Shown here in pieces: positions 48,487 through 57,812 of a DNA stretch of 64,000 bases; positions within the stretch are counted from its first letter, which is position 1, and each line of letters begins with the position of its first letter. The stretch is from Anadara kagoshimensis (Eukaryota; Mollusca; Bivalvia; Arcoida; Arcidae), in NCBI GenBank assembly GCA_021292105.1, contig CM037869.1, positions 28,039,536 to 28,103,535 of the forward strand, written 5' to 3'. The notes under the pieces are model-generated. The model had not been told where the DNA came from, did not search any database, and saw only the letters and a program-made list of their open reading frames with translations. Position numbers and translations under genes: made by a program.

Positions 48487-49195
48487 AAAATGTGCATCGA
48501 GGAAATCGTTATATAGATTTATATTGAAAAAACGTTACATAATGATATAAACTGGAAGTGACAGTGACTGAGTAATTTGTATTCATGTATATATTCAGGA
48601 AAATCACACACACACACACACTTGAACATAATCGGAAAACGTTACATAATGATATAAACTGGAAGTGACAGTGAGTAATATATTCAGGAAAAACATACAC
48701 ACAGAGAGAGATATTTGAACTTCAGAATGACTGAAAAACTAATTAAAGAAAACTAAATGATAAATGTTTCATATTTTGGAAAAACATTTTTGTACGTTTA
48801 TTCGATTTAAGGGGAAAATTCTATGTTTATTCGTATAATTTTTTAAACGTCTGTCTTCTAAGATCAAATCATATTTCAAGTATAACATTAATACTAATAT
48901 GTTTCAAAAATAGACAACAGTCAGTATTAATGTAAAACCAACAGTGAAATGTCAAATAAAGTGTAATTATCATTTAAAATTTTTTTTTTAAACGTCGAAG
49001 TTGTCTTCAGTCGCATAGATCTACTATGTTATCAGACAAGATTAAAACAAGATAAAATCTTTGATGTTACCGAATTTGTTCATCTAGTGCTATTGTAGCA
49101 AAGTTTTTCGTACGCCGAAAGTTGAACCATGGAACTACCGAAAACAGTATCGTAAAACAGGCTTCACAAACGTGTGTGTGACTATGTCAAAGTTT
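48487..49195. other. non-coding with a short direct repeat
   Basis: AACGTTACATAATGATATAA followed by CTGGAAGTGACAGTGA occurs at about 48531 and 48638, each followed by ATATTCAGGAAAA and an (AC)n-type run. No gene seen. Confidence 0.55.
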
Positions 49196-49202
49196 AGCGT
49201 TT

Positions 49203-49722
49203 TTCTCGATATAAGTGGAGTGATCTTTTATAAGTGAAATAATCTTGACCGTAAAACACCATTTTAAACTGGACATTTTATAAGTGAAATAATATTGATG
49301 GACCGTAAAGCACCATTCCGAACAACATTTATTCTGGAAAATAATTTTGATGGACCGTAAAACACCATTCCAAAACAAAAATTATTCTGGATACTTTTAT
49401 AAGTGAAATAATCTTGATGGAGCGTAAAACACCATTCCGAACAACATTTATTCTGGATATTTTCATAAGTGAAATAATCTTGATGGAGCGTAAAACATCA
49501 TTCCGAACAACGTTTATTCGGGATATTTTATAAGTGAAATAATCTTGATGTAACGTAAATCTTAATGTAGTGTAAAACACCATTCCAAACTTTGGCAACA
49601 TTTTATAAGTGAAATATTTTTGATGGAGCGTAAAACACCATTCTGAACAACATTTATTCTGGATATTTTCATAAGTGAAATAATTTTGATGGAGCGTAAA
49701 ATCGAAACAAAATTTATTCTGG
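49203..49722. repeat. satellite of about eight ~65 bp units
   Basis: Units share ATAAGTGAAATAAT(C/T)TTGATGG, CGTAAAACACCATTCCGAACAAC and TTTATTCTGGATA. Several units are shortened. The long - strand open frames over this tract are by-products of the repeat. Confidence 0.85.
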
Positions 49723-49960
49723 ACGATAAATGATTTTGTGTTGAACAAATCTTTCATCGGGAATCAGAATCTCTGGACCAATTAACTAAATTCTGATGAT
49801 TGATCACACACGGTATTAAATTCTTTTGGTTTTAAACAGGGTTAGTAATTAGATTTTTTATTTAGATATAAGTTATCTATTAATACATCTAACCTTGTTA
49901 CTTGACACAGATGAGTGTCTTCACGGTCCGTGGTGACTTGAATTATAACTATCGCAGATC

Positions 49961-50136
49961 AACACCCAGCTTTTATACTTTTTTATAATCATTCTAGAAG
50001 TTTCAGTTTTCAATTACTTTTTACGAGATCATTCTCGAACTATCGTGACACCCAGCTTTTATACTTTTTTATAATCATTCTAGAAGTTTCGGTATTCAAT
50101 TACTTTTTACGAGATCTTTCTTGAACTATCGTGACA
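49961..50136. repeat. 86 bp tandem duplication with heat-shock-element motifs
   Basis: ACACCCAGCTTTTATACTTT to CTATCGTGAC occurs twice in direct tandem with few differences. Each copy carries TTCTAGAAGTTTC. Confidence 0.85.
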
Positions 50137-50500
50137 TTTTTTTCAAGATTATCTTTGACTTTAATATTTTTCTGAAAGTTTTATATTTTAGTCCTATTCT
50201 TATTTTAGATTACATATTATACCAGTTTTATTTTTTACAGCACTAGACAACTGATTCCTCATCAGTAGGGCTTGGATCAAAATCATGAAACCAAATATGT
50301 TGGACCCAATTTTTAAATTCTTGAGTTCTAAATTAGACATCTATCTTTAGATTTTTCTCGAATCTTTCAATACGGGTTTATTTTTAGATCGGAACTTTCT
50401 AGATCTATCTTTCTAGAAGTTTCCCGTGACGTCATACGGTCTAAATTTAGATCGAACTTTCTAGAGGGTTCTATTTTTAGATCCTTCTAGAAGGTTCGAA
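49992..50500. promoter_or_regulatory. cluster of heat-shock-element-like motifs before the DIRS RT
   Basis: Alternating TTCnnGAAnnTTC units occur at 49992-50004, 50078-50090, 50355-50368 (imperfect), 50411-50423, 50459-50471 (imperfect) and 50485-50500 (TTCTAGAAGGTTCGAA, four units). Extra TTCnnGAA pairs lie at 50032 and 50118. That matches the heat-shock-factor binding consensus. The cluster ends four bases before the first open RT codon. Function is inferred from the motif alone. Confidence 0.5.
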
Positions 50501-50503
50501 AAA

Positions 50504-52045
50504 ATGTATATGGGCATACAGGCAGCATATATTGACCTCACGGATGCATACTTTAAGTATTGCTATCAAAAACAAACATACTTATGCATCTTCCAGTTTG
50601 TTTCGTTGCCTTTTGTTTTGTCTTCAGCGCCAAGGATTTTCACTAAAATGTTAAAACCAGTTTATAGATTTTTTGAACAAAACGGTATTCGTTGTACCTA
50701 CTATATTGATGATTCATTAATACTGAATCAAGTTTATGAAGTTTGTGTTGAAAATTCAAAGACTATGGTTAATAAGCTAGAGGAATTAGGTTTTACTGTA
50801 AATTTAGAAAAAGCTGTACTGGTTCCTTCTCAACAGATAGTATTTTTTTGGTTTCCTTATAGACGCAGTAAGATTCATGGTATTCCTGACTGATGAAAAG
50901 GTTAAAAGAATCCTTTGTTTAGCATCAGATCTTTTGTCTTTACAATTAGTACCTCTAGAAAGGTTAGCATCATTTATTGGTATGCTTATTAATGCATTTT
51001 ATGCACTGTTACAGGCACATCTGCATTATCGGATTTTAGAATTTGAAAAATTGTCAAAGCTATCCAGAAATAAAGTTGTCAGTAAATGCTAGGCAAGAAA
51101 TTCAATGGTGGGTTGATAACCTAAAAATTTGTAATGGTAAGAAAATTAGACCACCCAGTGTTACTTTCTGGATGTAAAGTGATGCTTCATTAAATGGTTA
51201 GGGTACTTGTTTTGAAAATCAGGTTGCAGGTGGTCAGTAGTCTAGTTATGAAGCAAGCAGTTACACGCAATTTTCTTGGTCTTAAATCTTTTTTTAGAGA
51301 TAAGGAAAACATTCACATAGGTATCCGAGCAAATAATACTTCTGCAGTGGCCTATATTAATAATATGGGTGGAATTAAGTCTACTTCTATGAATCGTTTG
51401 TCCAAGGAGATCTGGACTTAGTCTTTAAAGAGAAATATTTATATTTCTGCACAGCATTTACCAGGTGTTGATAACTTTAGAGCAGATTTAGTATCTAGAA
51501 TTTTTTCAGATACAACAGAATGGTTGTTAAAACCACAATTGTTTAACAGAATTTGCAAACAGTTTTTTCAGCCAGATATTGATTTGTTTGCATCATGCCT
51601 GAATTGTCAGTTAGAGAAGTATGTTTTTTGGTCATATGATCCAAATGCCACGTGTTGATGCTTTAATTGTCAGTTAGAGAAGTATGTTTTTTGGTCATAT
51701 GATCCAAATGCCACGTGTTGATGCTTTTTTTTTCAATTTCATGGTCTGATATGTGCCCATATAACACGATTTCAAGAATATATTAAGGGATTGTGTAGAC
51801 AAGGCCATTATCATAGTTCCTATCTGGCCCACACAGATGTAGTTTTCGTTACTAATTTCAATTCCAGTTAAGACTGCCGCGTCACAAGGACGCTTTAACT
51901 CTACCTCACAATGGCAAACTTCATCCTTTGGCAGGAAGCATGGTTTTAGCCGCTTGTGTAATATCTGGAGATATCTGGCAACACGAGGTTTTTCGGAACA
52001 ATCTTTGTGTCTCATTAACTCATCCTGGTTCAAAATAAAGCAGGT
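50504..52045 (+). pseudogene. decayed DIRS-type retrotransposon (RT, RNase H, following domain)
   Basis: RT motif A (AYIDLTDAYFKY), the LPFVLSSAPRIFTKMLKPVY segment and the catalytic YIDDSLIL are all visible in 50504-50893, followed by the thumb (50877-51092: LERLASFIGML). RNase H pieces (EIQWWVDNLKICNGKKIRPP, SDASLNG) start near 51100, and HLPGVDNFRADLVSRIF near 51460. RPEIDLFAS-like and CLNCQLEKYVFWSYDPNA pieces lie near 51590, and DALTLPHNGKLHPLAGS near 51890. The RT N-terminus is missing, frames shift repeatedly and several stops occur. A 63 bp (21-codon) tandem duplication sits at 51602-51664 and 51665-51727. No tyrosine recombinase was recognised downstream. Confidence 0.75.
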
Positions 52046-52547
52046 ATTAATCAAGAACAATTTTGTGATTATTGTTTGTATGATCTATGTGTTACAACCA
52101 ACAGACCACTGTGATTAGGTCAGGGCCAGATACCAAGACCTGGACAAAATCTTTAACGTAAATCGTTTTATTAGATATTTTGGAAAATGTTACATGATCA
52201 GAATGTTTGGAGAGTTCACAGATACTTAGAAAGATAACAAGCCCTATTGAATGGAAATGAAGATGTTGTAATTACTAGGAGAGAGATTATATCTTTATGT
52301 GTATTAGAACTTGTAAGATCATTATACCCAAATTCCTTATATGGGACATAGGTGGGAATAATTATCTCTTACAGACAAATCAAAATAACATTTACTTCAA
52401 GATGTACACACGTTATATTTTAGTATTACTTGTTTATTATATTAATTATAATTAGATACATCATAGCAATTAATTTTATTAATTAAGTTTTCATTTTTTT
52501 ATTTAGTTTTTGTCAGTTTTAACTTTATTAAGCTATTTATTTCTATA

Positions 52548-54101
52548 ATGGAGATACTTGACCATTCTATTGAAAAGCATAATAAAAATGTATAAGAATT
52601 GTGTAGACTTTGTTTGTCTAGAGCACAAACAAGAAAAAGAAATAATATTATTCATAAATGTTATGCACAAATTTTTCAAATAGATGTTGTTACAGACAAA
52701 CCTAGTGCACATTCTGACATTATACATTTTGTATGTACAAAATGCTACAATTTCATAAAAACAACTGTAAGACGAATGTTGCAGGATTCATCATCATATG
52801 ATAACTTTCGTAATACAATTCAATATAATGAAAATTTTTGGAAAAAATCCTATAATTCTGAAATTTCTTTAATGAATGTCATGTTTGTTCAATTTTTAAA
52901 GGTGGGAGATCAACATTAAAACATGTATTAATCAAAAACAAACATACTTATCCATTTCCGAATCACAATCCAGAAGCAAAGTAAAAACTTTGGAACTGAC
53001 AAGTTAGGTTAGACACGTGAACTTCCACCAGGGAAGTGAGGCCGGGTGCTCCGGAAGGGTAAGCACCTCCTGTTTAGCTAGCTACACCCGTCACGTGTGT
53101 AATCAAAATTGTGTGAAAGGAACATGGAACTATGAGACGTCAAATATATCCAAGGCAATCCTGGACACAGAGACATCAAACTTATCAACAATACTGTGAT
53201 GACGGCCATAAAACTTTTTGAGGGCCTTGATAAGCCTAGGCTTGCAATATCCCTGAGTCAACAATTTATTTGCAAGCAGCCTACTTCGTTGTACAAAGTC
53301 CCCGTAGTGGGAACAAGCTCTACCATAGCGTATTAATTGGGAAACAAATACACCATATTAACAAATATGTAAATATTTTTAAAATGTTGCCAGATCTTAA
53401 CCGCTTTCCAAACATAAATACCGAGAGATGAAATTATTGGATTTATTAATAATCAGAAACAACATTTTATATGTGCAATATGTCACGACATTTATTCACC
53501 ACAGTCTGTGAGGACATTAAAGAAAGAAATTGAGGCCATTTAAGAAGATGCAAAACTTGAAAAAGGTTCTGGACCATTGGCAAAAAATCTTCATGATGTA
53601 TTGAAGTCACATGGAATCCAACGTCAAGGATATCATGGGAAAAATTTTGTTGGAAACCATTGTAACAAATATTTAGAAGTTGGTACATGCACATCTAGCA
53701 AAAAAGTTGAGTTAACATCTGCTAAGGCATTTGGGATTAAATGAAAATTTCAAGAATTGTTTACTCGTTTTAGATATATTGAAGATAAAGAAATAGATAA
53801 ATTAATTAGTAGGTACTTGAACTACTTTCGGCGTAAATTTCCTAGAATTAGAATCATTTTGAAGCAACATTTATTAGAAGATCATATAATGCAATGGCTT
53901 TCCGACTGTCACTTTGGTTTTGGGTACTTTGGAGAACAAGGCGGAGAATCAATTCATAAAGAATTTAACTAACTATCTAAAACCCACTCTGGCATTCGGC
54001 AGCCACTTAAAAGAGAATCGTCCATTTTTGAAGAGCATCTCCTGAAGACTTCCCCCTGAAATTCAGTCGGAGATACCCCAAATAAAAAGAAAAAGAACTA
54101 A
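52548..54101 (+). pseudogene. decayed N-RAG-TP-like transposon gene (RAG1 N-terminal-like zinc region plus transposase-like part)
   Basis: ATG 52548 is followed by a stop at 52593, then an open stretch to 52919. That stretch reads ELCRLCLSRAQ, YAQIFQIDV and HFVCTKCYNFI, matching in order and spacing the CxxC...FKIDV...FCxxCW layout of the RAG1 N-terminal zinc region. After an inserted repeat (53010-53345) come HFICAICHDIYSPQSV, LHDVLKSHGIQRQGYHGKNF, VGNHCNKYL, and 53757-53972 (YLNYFRRKFPRI, LLEDHIMQWLSD, GFGYFGEQGGESIHKEFN). In-frame stops lie near 53539, 53742, 53970 and 54056, so it is dead. N-RAG-TP elements were described from the mollusc Aplysia; the match here is by memory of the family. 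Confidence 0.6.
53010..53345. mobile_element. inserted interspersed repeat (CCGGGTGCTCCGGAAGGGTAAGC type)
   Basis: The stretch GGCCGGGTGCTCCGGAAGGG, CACCCGTCACGTGTG and AATTGGGAAACAAATACACC follows the order of a repeat I know to be abundant in bivalve genomes. It interrupts the N-RAG-TP-like relic. The element class is not known to me. Confidence 0.45.
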
Positions 54102-55500
54102 ATATTTTGTTTAAGTCTGGTTATCCAAATTAATACTAAATATACTTGGATATAAAAGCTATTTATTATTTAGTTAATATATCATATAATATGGTTCAAA
54201 TATACTTTTGAATGTGTTTGTTCAAAAATAATTTAAGTGCCCAATACAAATGAATTGTTGTACTATATAGTTGAAAATGTAAAGTTTTACATGATATAAA
54301 TCAAATATAAGTAAAAGGTTGCAAAATATTTTATTATATTTTTTAAAAGTCATCATTATTTAATCCCAAGTGGACCCTCATTTTACTAACACTTACAGGT
54401 ATTTGTCTCTATGTCTGTGATTATTTTTACTTTGGGCAAATTTTATGATGGATATTATTATATAATGTTTCAACATAATAAAAGATGTATGATCACTTCA
54501 AATTTCAGTTGATTAGTATTTTTATTTATTTTTTGAAAAATATGAGGCGAGATTTTTAAGTCGCCATCTCTGACCTCATTATAAGTGCACCTAGTAACAC
54601 ACTAGATAAGATTGACCTACATTTTTCTTACTGCTGCTGAAACTAAATGTACTGTATATAACAGCTGTGTGTGTAAAGTATTATAATAACATTCGAGGTG
54701 CCATTGTTGCCATTATTAAGAATCATTATATTTTTCAGTCTGTCAGTAAGTTTTCTGATGTACTACTGATGCTTTGGCACACTGCTGAGTGTGCTGGATG
54801 ATTGCCTTTCACGGAACCAGCTGTATCAGCCAGCAGATTTGTTAATTTCCAATTTAACAGTTGTTCCGAGGACAGACCCAGGACATTCTGAAAGTTGTTA
54901 TAAAAATGGTGGATATAGCCAAGACCAAAAACTCAGAAAATAAGAAAGAATTGGTTAAAAGAAGCGGCTAGGGCTTTCGATTCGTTCCAGGTGATGGATC
55001 GCTCCTGGATTAATACAAACGTGTTCACCTAACCTCCACTTCCAGTACAGAAGGAGCAAACCTTTGATTTGGAAGCGTGCACTAGGGATATCAGGTACTA
55101 CCCGTCACGCAAGGAGTCTGACGTGCTGGAGTTGGAAGACTTGTCCAGGTAAGAGGAGGACCGTTTATTAGGTATTTCCACAATGGAAGTAGATCCTCCA
55201 GTAAAACCATCCAGAGTCCGGTTCAATATTTCCCCAGACGGCTGTTACCCAATCTTCTGAGGGTGAAATTGCTTCTAGTGAGGTAGATGCGGCTGGTTGC
55301 CCATCACCAAGTAAGAAGACTTATAGTTCTATATTTAAGTCCGCCATTAAGAAACCAGAGTCAGCTGCTGGTACGGCTGTTAGCTTACCAACAATGACAC
55401 TCTCTTTAGGAGAAAAGCGGAGCACAGACAAAACCACTTCTGGTGGGGAGACTGGGGATGTGGGTTAGCCTATCCTTAGTTCTTCCGAATAAAACTTCAA
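54102..55500. other. mostly non-coding; right part may be the ruined 5' half of the TatD fusion
   Basis: 54102-54900 shows nothing. From about 54950 there are short open stretches in changing frames without motif, leading into an Arg/Asp/Ser-rich coding-like tract that starts near 55510. Confidence 0.4.
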
Positions 55501-55509
55501 GATGGTCAG

Positions 55510-57414
55510 AATCATGATAGAGGAGGGATGACAAGAGGAAAGATGACAGAGATGAATATAGCAGGAGAAGAGATGACAAGAGGAGAAATAAAAGTGATAA
55601 TTACAGCAGGAGAGATGATAGAGATGTGATAACAACAGCAGGAGAGATGATAGAGATGTGATAACAACAGGAGAAGTGATGATTATAGTAGGAGGAAAGA
55701 TGATGATCATGACAAAAAAAAAGAGAGTAGAGAAAAGAGACCAGAAAGGGAAAAAAGCCAAGTCAGCCAAAGAGATCATAAAGAGAAAGAGAGACCTGGT
55801 GACAAAAGACCAGAGAGAATTAGTAGAAACCCAAGAGAGAGGAATGCGACAGTTACGTCTGACGCGGCTGTTTACACGTCGACGGTTGCATCTAATCTCA
55901 TTTTGGAGGTTGATACAAGTTTCCCAGATAGGCGCCGTAGAGTGACGATGGGAAGAGGTATCACGATTGAGGGAGAGGACCATTTAGCTGTTCCACCCCC
56001 GGGTGTGAAAATGACAATTGAATCGCAACAGCTCCCGAGTGAAATTGTACAATCTTTCCGGGAAAGCAGGAAGGTATCCAAGAGGACCAGGATATGTTGG
56101 GTGCCTGGGTGTAGGGAACCAAATTCGTTTCCCAAAGCACATGCCTTCAACTACCACATCCCCGAGTTCTTCTTGGATCGCCTACCTCCGACCCATGAAC
56201 AAGTGCTCAGAGGTAGAACCAGAGCTTTGCGGGAAGCAGCATGTTGGCTATTAGGTCGTCCTGCTACATTGGAGGAGCTTTTACTACATGTCCAGATGCA
56301 ACATGTGCTGTCAACAGTTGACAATTCTGTGTTAACTCCTAGAAATATAGAAGCTATGACAGCCATGTGCAGATTTAACAATTTACCGGTTCCGGCTCAA
56401 TTCCAGTTATTTCCTCCAGAGACTCCAGTAGTGCTAATACATTGGAAAGTCGTTCTCTTGATTTCGGCCTGTTTGGACGATCAAGAGAGGCGATATTGGA
56501 TGGATCATTTTTCTGTTCCTGCTGGCCTGGATGAGGAAGACGACAAGATAGAGACAGAATGAATACAGCAAGAACCAGAAATAAATTACCCAGAGGCATT
56601 TGATTCCCATTTCCATCTTGATCGTTTGCTTAGAGAATGGCAACTGCCAGGAGATAGCAGTTTATCCGACGTATTGGCGAAGAATACGATACCTCCTGAG
56701 GAAAAGGTCAATTTAGTCGGATCAGTAGCAGTATTCTGTGATCCTAAAACATATCCCTCTGTGGAACGGCTGGTTGCCTTACCGGAGGATATGTCAATTG
56801 CAGTTGGAATTCATCCAAAACACAGTTGCTTGAGCCAAGAAATATTGGATGAAAGTTTGGAACAATTGGTTGCTCTGCTGGAACATCCCAAAGTATGCGC
56901 CCTTGGGGAAATCGGGCTGGACCATTCAGTGAGTGTAGGAGAATGGCACCGCCAAGTGGAGCTCCTGGAAAGAACCTTACGACTAGTCAAAGAAGACAAG
57001 GTCCTAGTATTGCATTGCAGAGGAATGCAAGGCGACTGTGGGACAGAAGTATATTTTTTACTGCTTCATTTTTTGAGAAGTCATCTGGTCCCCCCAGTCA
57101 ACGAATACATCTGCATTGTTTTACTGGGAACTCGTTTGTCCTCCAGGAGTGGCTACAGGCTTTCCCAAGGAGTTACTTTGGATTTACAAATATAGTGCAA
57201 CGTTTCTCGGAGTCCCAGATCAAGGCTCTGTGTAGTGTTGGGGAGGACCGTTTGCTGTTGGAGACAGACGCTCCTTATTTTCCACATAGAGGGAGTAGTT
57301 ATTCTACACCAGACAAACTGTATACAACAGCAAAATTGGTAGCAGGCCATAGAGGGAGCAGTCCAGAATATATCCAGTAAATGCCAAGCACCTTTATTGG
57401 AATGCCTAGACACT
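55510..57414 (+). pseudogene. broken TatD-family metal-dependent nuclease fused to an N-terminal region
   Basis: TatD enzymes are Mg-dependent 3'-5' DNases. 55510-55740 is a purine-rich tract that in part reads RDDKRKDDRDEYSRRRDDK, an Arg/Asp repeat. 55903-56562 is open and holds a Cys/His pattern (ICWVPGCREPNSFPKAHAF) and LLGRPATLEELL. It stops at TGA 56560, then the same frame continues into the TatD fold. The metal ligands are all encoded: DSHFHLD (56602), GIHPKH, GEIGLDHS (56904), LHCRG (57013), HLHCFTG (57110) and ETDAPYF (57265). A one-base shift lies at the C6 run 57090-57095 and a second at about 57380 before VNAKHLYW. No introns, so possibly a retro- or element-borne copy. It resembles multicopy TATDN2-like fusions of molluscs and amphioxus. 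Confidence 0.7.
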
Positions 57415-57603
57415 GCATAGAATTTAGTTTAGAGTAGATTGTTAATCCTCTATAGTGGGATCCAGAAAACCGTTTCTTCATAGCATTATAGTGAGTTGAT
57501 TGTTAATCCTCTATGTTTTGTTTGTTGAGAAAGATGTATATACTTCCATAAATTTATTTATGCGGCTGTTAGTCCATAAATAATATTTGGTGGAATGGAG
57601 CAG

Positions 57604-57812
57604 TTGAATGGAAAAATATGGTTATGGTTAACCAAGATGAGCATGGAGAAGATTTCCTATTGTTTAAATACATTCCATTGATATGGTTGACCAAGACAAG
57701 CATAAAGATGAAATGTATTTATACAATAGGAAATCTTCTCCATGCTCATCTTGGTTAACCATACCGCTGGTCATCTCAACCATAACCATATTTTTCCATT
57801 CATCTTCTGACA
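57604..57812. repeat. ~200 bp foldback
   Basis: TGGTTAACCAAGATGAGCATGGAG onward (57626-57663) and its inverse (57722-57760) pair over 38-39 bp. Outer arms GAATGGAAAAATATGGTTATGGTT and their inverse (about 57607 and 57785) extend it, offset by an extra ACCGCTGGTCATCTCAACC. It lies 200 bp after the TatD relic. Confidence 0.85.

Noticed and set aside
49203..49722. Regular repeats considered as a CRISPR-like array
   Set aside because: Units are contiguous with no unique spacers, and the DNA is animal nuclear.
49187..49757. Long - strand open frames with repeated WCFT(L/V)HQ-type peptides
   Set aside because: They follow the 65 bp satellite exactly; the unit simply lacks stops in that frame.
53017..53199. 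+ strand 60-codon frame inside the N-RAG-like region
   Set aside because: Lies in the inserted interspersed repeat.
55465..55983. - strand 172-codon frame rich in Ser, Leu and His
   Set aside because: Complement of the purine-rich Arg/Asp repeat of the TatD fusion.
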